A stretch of DNA of 64,000 bases from positions 3,219,453-3,283,452 of the forward strand of contig NC_086370.1 in NCBI RefSeq assembly GCF_036324505.1, read 5' to 3'. The notes beneath the pieces were generated by a model. That model was not told the origin of the DNA and did no database searches. It saw only the letters and a list, made by a program, of their open reading frames with translations. The translations under genes and the position numbers were made by a program. The stretch comes from Eleginops maclovinus (lineage: Eukaryota > Chordata > Actinopteri > Perciformes > Eleginopidae). Each line of letters opens with the position of its first letter. Positions within the stretch are counted from its first letter, which is position 1. Shown in pieces: positions 27,670 through 51,499 of the stretch.

Positions 27670-30410
27670 ATGACCACCGGTGCCAGTGTTTTCTTACCGA
27701 GCGAGTATACTTCTCATTTTAATTCAAGTGAAATTCGGCTTTATAGTACAAAATTAGAGAGATTAAATATAAGCGACCCATATAATTCACCCGGTGTGCT
27801 TTTCAAGAGCATAACCTCCTGCTCTGAAGACGATGTACCCGACTTGCGCTACGCAGACATCCACAGCTATCTTGTAAGCTTTCCATCAGTGTACTCAGGA
27901 GACTCCCTCAGAGCGTACAAAAGCTTGGAGGCTTACAAATGGTGTCAGTCCGGCTTCGTAAACAACATTCAACTGTGGAGTCTTACATCCAAAAACTTCG
28001 GCATCATCACTGCAAGGGTAAGTATTAAATTATTCCAGTTTGATAGGCAGTGTCACGTTAGCATTGTTTGTTTATTAGCTTGGCTAGCTACGGAAGTGTC
28101 ACGTTAGCATGTTTTTTAGCTTGGATAGCTACTGCAGTGCATCTGTAACTTGCTAGTTTGTATTTTTGATCGTACTCAACCAAAGTGGCTGGCGTTTTTT
28201 ACCTTTATTTATCTGTTTTGGAATTTCATATAGGTTAATCACTCCCAAAGGCTTAATGAAAGTCAACTAAAGCCATGGGTGGTGGTGAGGAACGACGGTG
28301 TTGTGCTGGGAGCCCACTGCAACTGCACAGCGGGACTCGGGGAGAGCTGCTCTCATGTGTCAGCTGTTCTCTTCAGTCTGTGGGGAAAAAACAACGCAAG
28401 GCACGAGGAGATCAGCTGCACATCCAAAAAATGCAAGTGGGCCTCTCCCAGTGAGGATGCTGCGAAGAATGTGGAGTACCTGCAGGGCAAGGACATCATA
28501 TTCAACCATACTCAACAAAATAAAAAGGGGAATTCCACCAAGGGTACCTCTGCGCCCCCATCTTTCCCACCCCTGACTGCTGCTGAGCAAACACAGTTCT
28601 ACCAAAATCTCTCACAGTGCCGGACTCAAGATGGGAAGTCCTGCAGACCTGCAGTCCTGTCAGTTGTTCGCGGGTACGCCACATCCTATGTACCCAAGGC
28701 TGTCAAGCTAGATTTACCTGAACCCCTTACCAGTCTGTATGACAAGAAGGCAAGAGACCTGAACCTGGCTGAATTACAAGAGCGTGCAGAAGGAATATTT
28801 GAGGACTTGACTGTCACTGAAGAACAGGTACATAACATATTCTGTTTACTAATGACTGAAATCTAAGATCTACCATGTTATGTGCACGTGTACTGTGTGT
28901 GCGCTATCTTGCAATGTAAATGAGAAACTGTTTGGATTGCCATGTTTTCAGAGTGATATTGTAGAGGAGGAGACCCAAGCACAGTCCAAGTCCAGAATTT
29001 GGTTTGATCAAAGGAGTGGTAGGGTGACAGGATCTACCTTCAGAGCAGCAACAAGAACAGACCTCAGAAAGCCAGCCGTGTCTCTCATAAGACAGATATG
29101 TGACCCAAAGTCCCATGTTTTCAGCAGTGAGGCTACCAGGTATTCATGGGCAGAGAATTCCAGCCAATGTCAACATGCAGTTGAACATCCTAACATACTC
29201 CAAATAGCATCCCAAAAGTTTCTGCCTTGTTGTAAGGTGTCAGCTGATGTTCATCATCCCAAAAGTAATGGGCATATGCATTTGATTACTTATTGTATGA
29301 AACATTGTGACATGTGCATCAGCAGACACCTTACAATACAGCTGTATCATGTGGGATGATATATGCCACATCTTCAGGAAGGTACTGACAAGTCAAGGGT
29401 AGTGTGTGTGAGCATTACAACTGCATGTTGAAATCAGCTGGAATTTCCCTGTAAACTAAAATAGGGTGTGCAGTGTGTAATCTCTTCTATGTATGTGTTA
29501 ACTTACTTACGTACAACATATGGTGTACAAGAAAATTAGTGTGAGGTGAATGAACAGAGAGGGTAAATGCAGTAAGTACTAGGCTATTCTTTAAAAAGAA
29601 GTGTAAAACCAAGTACAGCATTAAACATTTGTAAAGGGCAGGGAGGTAGCAATGTGGGGTGGCATTACTATTGTCCAAAACTCATATTTCCATTGTTTCT
29701 TCAGATGGGGATGCAATAATGAAGAACTGGCCAGAAAATACTACGAAATGCAGCATCGCCTATCACACACAGACGTCCTGGTGCGACCAGCCGGATTTAG
29801 AATTTCACCTCTGCACCCATTTATCGGGGCCTCACCTGATGGGTATGTGTCCTGTAGCTGCTGTGGTACAGGTGTCTTAGAAATGAAGTGCCCATTTTCT
29901 GCAAAGGAGCTTTCTGTCAATGAAGCTGTAAATTCTGTTGCACACTTTTGCCTTGAACAAGATTCCCTAGGAAAAATTAGACTTAAGCGAGACCATGCAT
30001 ACTTCTACCAAGTGCAGATGCAGCTATTTGTTACCAAATTGGCATACTGTGATTTCATTCTGTGGACTGAAAAGGAAGGTGATTCACCCTTTGTGGAACG
30101 CATTACATTTGACCCAGAATTCTTTCTCAAAGAACTTGAACTTGCTCGTGACTTCTTCCTAAAATGCATCATCCCAGAGCTGTTAGGCAAATGGTTTTCT
30201 GCACCAAAACAAGCAACTGCAAGCACCGATCCCCAGCAACAGTGGTGCTACTGCCGTGCACCTGCGGCAGGGAATATGCTTGTTTGTGCCTCAGGGTTCT
30301 GTGCCGTGAAGAGGTTCCACCAAACCTGCCTTCGGATGAAAAGGGTACCGAAACAGTGGGTGTGTCCTAGTTGTAGGAAACTAATCAATGCTCAAAAAAA
30401 AAAAACATAA
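27670..30410 (+). CDS. SWIM zinc finger / YqaJ-like nuclease / PHD protein of ISL2EU transposon
   Basis: Accessory protein of the transposon, 611 aa from four exons: 27670-28017, 28234-28827, 28952-29139, 29705-30410 (stop TAA 30408-30410). Borders are GT/AG and the frame closes throughout. A SWIM finger C-x-C-xn-C-x-H is at residues 145, 147, 155 and 157. A YqaJ/lambda-exonuclease-like PD-(D/E)xK core follows: WGCNNEELARKYYE near 378 (the helix with the first acidic residue), SPDG with D422, LEMK with E436 and K438, and YQVQMQ further on. A PHD-type finger (WCYCRAP to CPSC) occupies about 557-602 before a Lys-rich end. The start at 27670 sits just after the left terminal repeat. Role is inferred: processing of DNA ends during transposition, with the PHD possibly reading chromatin. 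All nuclease motif residues are present. Confidence 0.85.
29151..29451. mobile_element. Palindromic MITE-like insert in intron 3 of the nuclease gene
   Basis: Ends CAGAGAATTCCAGC (29151) and, reversed, CAGGGAAATTCCAGC (29451). Inner inverted pairs include CAACATGCAGTTG (29171-29183, reversed near 29419) and TTGTAAGGTGTC / GACACCTTACAA. About 300 bases, non-coding. It begins eleven bases after the donor GT. No clear target duplication. Confidence 0.65.
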
Positions 30411-30645
30411 TTACTTAGTCTTACTTACTTACGAAATGTGTGAATATGAATGAGCTGATGCAATGTAAATATTTTATTAATTAATAAACAACTGTTAAAC
30501 CAATGTCTTCTGTGTCTGTAGCAGTATCTGTAGCGATCTTAAAATGTGGATAGGTCACTCAAATCTAGTGAGTGAGAAAAGAAGTCACAAGAAACAAGTG
30601 AGAAGCGAATCAAAAAGGTTTATTTTCTGTTGACGCACAAATTCA

Positions 30646-32639
30646 TCACTCAAAGGGCACCACAGAATCAGGTACATTTGTTAGTCCACAACATACACTC
30701 ACAATTTTATCAAGATAAGTAACATCATTTTCTTTCTCTATGTCTGTGAAAGTTATTGGCACAGTGCTTTGTAAGATAGTATATTTCTGACGAAGTACTC
30801 CTATGACTCTTTCGATGTGAATCCTTAAAGAGGCTAGAGATCTTGTATTCTCTATGTCAGCAGGATCTAACTGTGTTTTTCCACGAGTAAATGCTGGAAT
30901 TTTTAATTCAGCCTGACACCTTTCAACAGACTCTTTCACCAGAAACCCCCTGTCTGCCAAAACAACATCCCCTGGGAGAATATTAGGTAAAAAAGTACTG
31001 TGTTCTGTAATGAACTTATCACTGGTGCGACCTCCCCATCCAGTAGAAATGAAACAAATTGAACCTTGAGGGCAAATGGCAATTAAATATTTCATGGTGT
31101 GATGTGATTTGTATCTTGAGTAACACTGCGCACTGGGTCGCAATCTACTTGGTTTCTCTAGAAATATTTCAAAGCAATCAATGATACAAACAGTCTTCTC
31201 GTAGTCACCATTTCTAAATACATATGGAAGAGATGTTCTTAAAGATTCTCTTTCAGGCCACACCACTAGGCTTGGCACCAGTCTACAATACATCAAATTA
31301 ACACAGTTTTTGAAGTGCCTGGAGACAGTAGTTGGGTCGATGCCAAAATAAAAACCCAAAAAGTCAAATGTTAAGTTCATTCGAAGCTTCATCAAAGTCA
31401 ACATGTATTGTTGAAAACATGTTATTGATGATTTAACTTTGAGAAATGGAGCCAGATATTGAAAAATGGTCATGAGACATGCATAGGTTGCCAGCCCAGT
31501 GAGGACATTCACCTTTTTATCATTGTTATTTAAACTAATCTCTGTCAGGGTCTTCCTATTAATCTTTTCCCTTAACAACACATTTTCAGCCCTTAGAGCT
31601 TGGCATTCTTGCTCAAGACTCTGGATGCGGGTACAGCAGGTTTCAGAGGTGCATGGTGGTGTTACTGGTTCAGGCTGGACAGGATCATCGGCTGAGTCTT
31701 CCAACGGATCTGTGATGGGGGGCTCCTTCAAAGGCTCTGTGATATGGTCTTCTGGGGCTGCATCAGTTGATGTCCTGATGAAAACACAGAAGCAGCAAAA
31801 TAAGCTTTCATGCATACAATACTGATGGCAGTTTGACATGTTTACATGTTTACAGTTTGACATGTTTAATGGAAATCATATGATATTAGCCTTCATTAAA
31901 TGACTGGTGTGACGTTATTGTTTATAACCATATCACGGCAGTTAACTATTTGAAATAAAATAATCTGAATAACACACCGATCACAAGTAGACCCAACATG
32001 TAATCAGACAGGAGTTTGATCTACCCACCTTTGACGGATGGCTTCTGCAGATATCTTTGCCTGCTCTACTTTGTGCAGTTTAGCCTTCTGCCTTCTGTTA
32101 AAAACCTCCAGTCTCGTTTTATGTCTCCTCTTCTCTGGAGATGGAAGGTAATCGAAAATTGAGGGGATAAAATCCGGACTCAACGGATTATCACTCTTTC
32201 TCCCTACAAAATAAGAAGGAATATTTCAACACGGGTTTGTTTACCACTAGCTTGCTACAAGCTAACTTGCTAACTGGCTAGGCTGCGCCAGAGCCACACT
32301 TGTTGAGTTAAAAAGGGACATCACAGTGTCCGTTAGCTATAATAACTGGGTGCTACTTCTTAAATTAAACTAATTAAATTTAATTAAACTGACCAGAAAC
32401 TTTTTGTAGCATTGTACTGTATTCCTTCACCCACCTGATATGAAGTGATCACTGCATAAGCGAAAGCCAACGGCCGGGGGGTCCCATCTTTCAGTCTTTT
32501 TCTGAAGGCTCCTGGCTCTTTTAATCGCTCCAATCCACTTCTCCCTCCTCTCCGCGTCTTTAGGAATGCGATAATACGATACACCTTTCTTTTTCCCACG
32601 CCTATTTGTGCAACCTGGTGCACAGCAGTTATCCACCAT
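30646..32639 (-). CDS. THAP-domain DDE transposase of ISL2EU transposon
   Basis: Transposase, 502 aa from three exons: 32639-32435, 32203-32029, 31774-30646 (stop TGA 30648-30646), frame closed at each junction. Residues 1-68 form a THAP finger: MVDNCC start, C5/C6 and C10, then C62-x2-H65, followed by SPDFIPSIF (about 77-85), the tail motif equivalent to AVPTIF. An acidic Pro-rich linker and a short Leu-rich coiled coil (about 175-200) lead to a DDE_Tnp_4-type domain with D326 (CIIDCFEI), D401 (VLADRGF) and E448 (HIERVIG). A longer frame opens 26 codons upstream, but THAP domains normally begin at the MV-x-NCC methionine, so 32639 is chosen. It converges with the nuclease gene, their stop codons about 235 bases apart. 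Confidence 0.88.
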
Positions 32640-32822
32640 CCTTGACAGTCTGCCAGTGCCTGTCAATTTACTGCCGCGATGACTGCCAAAATGGCTGCCC
32701 CTGTCGTATCTCGTCACGTGACCAGCATATATGACATCATCTGCAGGAGCTCTATATGATCGCCCTCACTCGCTCACGCACAGTGAAAGTCATGGCAACC
32801 GAGCGGGACGTTCTACCGAGGG

Positions 32823-32830
32823 TATAAAAG
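32823..32830 (+). promoter_or_regulatory. TATA box of the Tyr/Pro-rich protein gene
   Basis: TATAAAAG, 70 bases outside the transposon end and about 180 bases upstream of the start codon at 33007. A transcription start near 32855 would leave a 5' UTR of roughly 150 bases, ending in AAAACATGG, a fair start context. Confidence 0.6.
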
Positions 32831-33006
32831 CTGCAGAGCTTCAATCCGTCATTTGCACTCAGACTTGACACAAGTTCACCTGCAAAACCTGGAGAGTTGA
32901 AATCTTTGATTTCTGATCCGAAAAACTTCCTGAAAACCTACTGTTGGATAACTGAGCTTCAGAAACCCCTTCAGTAAATCTACAGTAAACACTACCAGCT
33001 GAAAAC

Positions 33007-35013
33007 ATGGCTTCGTCTGGACCCCCTGCGCTGGAGCACCTGCTGACCCGTGTCACACGATGGTTCACTGGCTTTGCTGGTAAATATTAAATTCATTTCA
33101 TGGCAAATGTATTTATAAATGTTTCTTTAGTCATTTAGAGTTAAAATCAGTAAGACATTTGCATTTAATTACGTGAAATAGTTGAAAATTAACATTGAGA
33201 CATTATGGAATGTTGGCTTGAAAGTTGGAAATAACTGAATTTGGGGTCGCTCAACGTTTTTACGCTGTGAAATGAAAAATATACGATAGAACTGGGCAGA
33301 CTTTGTCAGAACAGCTGTATAATGTGTAAACGAAGGTGTAGCGATTGGAAAACCCCGTTATTTTTGTTTAACGGCCTCCGAAATTTCCGAATTTAGTGTC
33401 TGAAATTGACAAAACAAAATGGCGACCAGCACCATGGTGATAATGGAACGTTCAAGTCCAGGTCGTTTCTCTGTAGGGAGAGATGAGTTTGCTGTTCAAA
33501 TGTATCTGGAGATATGTTTTGGGGTCCTCTTAAATTTAACAACATCACATTTGGGAACAACACTTTCAGATATGTTATTTAAATATCCTAAAGTTAATAT
33601 ATAGTTGGTATTTTCTGAAGAGGGTGGTTTGTGGAGCAGTGACTGCAGGTCCCATATGCTCTCTATCCGCGCATGTCAGTGTTTTCGAACAAGATGTTTT
33701 CTCAGATGTCTTCAGAAGCAGAGCAGGAGTATTGTGTTATTTAATGGACTTATTATTGCATCACTGAGAAGAGATAGTCGGTCATAAAACCAAATCTAAC
33801 TGAATACAACCCAACCTTAATCACCTTTGTTCTACTGTCCCAGTCACTGCTACTGTGCTCATTAAAGGAAAGATAGAAATGAGATGGTTTGGCTAAATCC
33901 ACATAGTATTTTCATCATTTCCACTTTTTAAATATCATAATAAATACTTAAATAAAGTTGCCCCTTGCTGTTTTCAATTATAATTGTCAAAACCTTTATT
34001 TATGATTTGGCAGACAAATATGCCACACTAACTTGCAAAACAAAACTTTTAGAAAAACATGACGGTTAAACACCGGCACCTTACCTGTGTTTGGTCATGC
34101 ATTATCACATCTCTCTACTATACTGTCATTGTGTGTCCAATAACTGGAGCTGGATTGCACTCAATTTGATAATACTTCTCAAAGGGGGCCCTGTTAACTG
34201 GTGGCTTCTACAAAGTGCTTTTAATGTTTCTGCTCAAACTGATTAGTGAGGCCTTCAGACCAACTGATTGAGTCTGTTTCATAGAAGTGTAGAATGTGAC
34301 TTTTTTTCAAATACATGTCTTGTTCCTCAGGTGGCTCCCTGTGGCCTGTGACCAACCTTCGCCCTGATGCTGCGACTCCTGCCGAGGACCTGTTCCTGCC
34401 TGACTATGAGGACATGGTTGGTGCTGATGAGGCAGATGCTGCAGACGGGCTTCAGGAGGCTCAAGATGAGCCTCAGGGAGGTGATGGAGATAGTGAGCAG
34501 CCCCCTCCTGCTGCTCCGTCTCCTGTTTATTACCCTGTTCCCTACGCTGTTCCCTACGCTGTTCTCTATGCTGTTCCTTACTCTGTTCCCTATGCTGTTC
34601 CCTACCCTTACTATGCTCCTTGGTCTAACCCTTATGCTTACCCCTACGCTTCTCCTTTCGCCGATCCTCATGCTTACCCTCAGGCTGCTCCTGCTTACCC
34701 TCAGGCTCCTCCTGCTTACAATGACCCTCCGTATGATGCCTATCCTTCAGACGATGATAATAACCATGCTCGTGAGGAGTTGTTTCGCAGGTACTTTGAC
34801 GAGCCATTGGCCGAGGACGAGGATGAAGAGATTGATGTCGTCGGACTCGACTTCCCTGTCCTTGATGTTGAAGACATCGGGCCAATCTCCCTTGAAGATT
34901 CCTCCGAGGTGTCCATAGACTCCTCCACAAAAAGATGCAGGGAAGACAGCGAGGAGGAGGAGGAGTCTCCTGCGAAGAGGCCGCGGTGGTCCGAGGACAG
35001 CGATTCAGATTGA
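33007..35013 (+). CDS. Unrecognised acidic Tyr/Pro-rich protein, two exons
   Basis: Exons 33007-33079 and 34331-35013 (stop TGA 35011-35013) join in frame (GCTG|GTGGC) to give 251 aa. The N-terminus (MASSGPPALEHLLTRVTRWF) could form an amphipathic helix. About residues 38-75 are acidic. The middle (about 85-140) is a run of short VPYA-, PYAY- and AYPQ-type Tyr/Pro repeats. A second acidic region (DEDEEIDVV) precedes KRCREDSEEEEESPAKRPRW, which resembles a bipartite nuclear signal. The make-up suggests a mostly disordered nuclear protein. It has a TATA box, good splice sites and a single long open second exon. I do not recognise the family. It could be a fish-specific host gene or an old transposon-derived gene; no function is assigned. 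Confidence 0.65.
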
Positions 35014-35105
35014 GTCTGCGATGGATGGGCTGAAAATCCTCCTTGAATCATCAGAGCAAGATCTGCCCTTCATCTCTTCCATTTCACAGCTGGACCACAT
35101 CATTC

Positions 35106-35400
35106 ACCTGGTAGCCTTAGCGTCTTGCGGGGCTGCCAACATCCCAGGAAGCGTCTTGCCTTGGGATTTTTTGTGTACTACTTATTATTTGCAGCTCAGT
35201 CTTTCTTTGTTTAATTCTGATGGCAGGCGCTGCCCCAGGTAGCCTTTGCGTCTGGCGGGGCAGGTCCAGGAAGCGTCTTGCTCTGATTTAACTGACACTT
35301 TTTTACATGTCGGGGCTGGCCTTTGCGTCTTGCTGGGCAGAGAGCCTCACGTAGCCTTTGCGTCTGGCTGGGCTGCCAACTCCCCAGGAAGCGTCTTGCA
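35106..35400 (+). repeat. Degenerate repeats in the 3' UTR of the Tyr/Pro-rich gene
   Basis: A motif like GTAGCCTTTGCGTCTGGC followed by GGGCTGCCAAC-type and CCAGGAAGCGTCTTGC blocks occurs about four times with varied spacing (near 35111, 35238, 35308 and 35358). Confidence 0.65.
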
Positions 35401-35844
35401 CTGGGGGAGTTTGAACCGTCTCCTCATTTTCTGCACAGTGGGTCGATGTTTCTCCTTGGAGCCTTCACCCTGATGGTGGGTTTGCTTGACTCACCCTCAT
35501 GTCAGGCCCTCACAGTGAAGCTGGCAGCACTGTGGAAGCTCCTGGAAGTCTCTCTTCAGTCTGCTGTCTGTAGCTCTCAAGGTCAAACGAAAGACATCCC
35601 TGCAGACCACTGCACTGACGCTAGAAGAAGCAGGACAAAAGCAACAGAACATGGCACTTTACTCTCATTGCACTTTACTCCCCAATTGACAGGTAATGCA
35701 CTGGACACCTTCAAAATACATAACCTCCAACATGAGGAAACTTAATTGAACCAAAAGAAACCTCCCAAAATCGGATCGAACCCCGCTGTTTTTAGGCATC
35801 TCATAAGGATGCTTCCTGAATATTTTTCTCCACAGGTCAAAAGA

Positions 35845-36420
35845 TTAAAGGGATAGTTTGGATGGCTTGAAGTGGAGTTGGGAGGTGTGTATCCACAGTC
35901 AGTGTTCTACCTACAGCAGGTTGCGCTCGGCACCCCCTTGTTGGAAGAGGCACACATGAGTTACAGCAAAGTATTTCTGTAGAGGGGGTAACAGCTAAAT
36001 ATTCTTAGCCACCCAAAAGAAAAGCCCACCTAAAAACGAGGTTTGAGTTTAAGCAACTTTATACTCAGATCATTTAACTCAGTTTACCTTCCCTTTCCAA
36101 CGGGAAACTGAAGCAATTATTGATCCTCTATTCAAAGCCACTTGACTCCATTCACAGCCCGCAGGAGTGGGTGCTCTTCCACTCCTCCAGATGTAAGTTA
36201 GTTTGTGTTGTGGGACTTAAACCAGCTAGTTTGGATTCACCAACAATAAGCCTTGCAGCTGCCCCGGTACACAACAGTACCTCGCTTTACTTCCGGCTGG
36301 AACTCTGCCGGCTCCTACAAACCCGGGACGTGCTGACCTCTTCCAATTGAAGGACATGCACTGACTATAGAGAATTACCTCCAACAACCCCGCTTCAAAC
36401 CATCCTTTCTGTCCCTTTAA
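35845..36420. mobile_element. MITE with TTAAAGGGAYAG ends
   Basis: Left end TTAAAGGGATAGTTTGGATG and right end, reversed, TTAAAGGGACAGAAAGGATG form terminal inverted repeats of about 20 bases around 576 bp. TTAA stands at both extremes and could be a piggyBac-like target site or part of the repeat. Non-coding. Confidence 0.7.
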
Positions 36421-37004
36421 TATGGCCAAAAAAGGTACAGTAACTATGAAATACATAATATTGTAACATGAAATCATTCAAAGATAATATGTGTCACTAA
36501 CCATCTCTGTCCTTCATTCCCTCTGATCCTCCTCCACCAACTGAGCTGCTGAGGTTCACCGAAGACAAGACCGATAAGTTTGAGCTTCTGTCCCGTAGAG
36601 AATGTAAAACAGTATTAACATGTGACCCGCCTACAAGCTGTATGCTTCATCTATTTGTTGATATACTATCACCTGTTTAGCTCACAATTCACAGGTAAAC
36701 GCTGCTGTGCAATGTGAACCCAAAAGGTGAGTGAGGGCTTCTGACGTGTGATCGAGGTGATCCAGCAAAGTCTGCAATGCAAAGTCAAAGTAGGAAATAT
36801 GTGTTGTTGCATTGTGACTCCTTTAATTCATATAGTTTACATATCCATGCTTTTGAATAAATCAAACCATGTTTTACTCACAACTCCTTCAGTAGAAGTG
36901 TGTGACTTACAGTAAAACATATACTCTGCATTTGCTGCTTCTGTTTGCCTATTATCACTCATTTAAGTTTCTCTTTCTACATGTAAGAAGTGTGTTTACT
37001 TCAG

Positions 37005-51198
<14,194 letters not shown>

Positions 51199-51430
51199 AA
51201 CTCCAGGACCCGCTCTAAAGTCAATCTTTCTGCTGTCAGAGGTTTTTTACTTCAGTGATGTTGGGATGTGAAGCTTTTTGGAAGGTGCATTAACTGCAGG
51301 TCATGAAGTGTTTAGGGGCTGAAGTGCTGCTGGAAACATCTCTGCCTCTTTCATCAAACACCCAGTCATCTGGATTATTTGTAGAACCAACAACAGATCA
51401 GGGAAGTTGGACGAAGTCGGTCTACACACT

Positions 51431-51485
<55 letters not shown>
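51431..51485. repeat. (CA)n microsatellite
   Basis: About 55 bases of perfect CA dinucleotides in the spacer before the Piezo gene. Confidence 0.95.
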
Positions 51486-51488
<3 letters not shown>

Positions 51489-51499
51489 TGCTCAACACC

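Larger units (their letters stand above)
27615..32753. mobile_element. ISL2EU/IS4EU-type DNA transposon, apparently complete
   Basis: A 5.14-kb element. Ends AGAGCTCCTGCGG (27615) and, reversed, AGAGCTCCTGCAG (32753). The inverted similarity resumes inside with GTCACGTGAC (27627-27636 and 32713-32722) and CCATTTTGGCAGTCA on each side. AT flanks both ends (27613-27614, 32754-32755), compatible with a 2-bp target duplication. It carries two convergent genes: a SWIM/YqaJ/PHD protein and a THAP/DDE transposase. The pairing of a DDE transposase with a YqaJ-like nuclease is, to my knowledge, the hallmark of the ISL2EU (formerly IS4EU) superfamily. Both frames are open across all inferred splice junctions, suggesting recent activity. 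Confidence 0.85.

Noticed and set aside
32427..32717. Longer N-terminus for the THAP transposase starting at 32717
   Set aside because: THAP fingers normally start at the methionine just before the first Cys pair (32639), and the upstream extension overlaps the terminal repeat.
34327..34930. Long frames on both strands overlapping the Tyr/Pro-rich gene
   Set aside because: The spliced plus-strand frame has a start, clean splice join and TATA box; the others are by-products of its repetitive codons.
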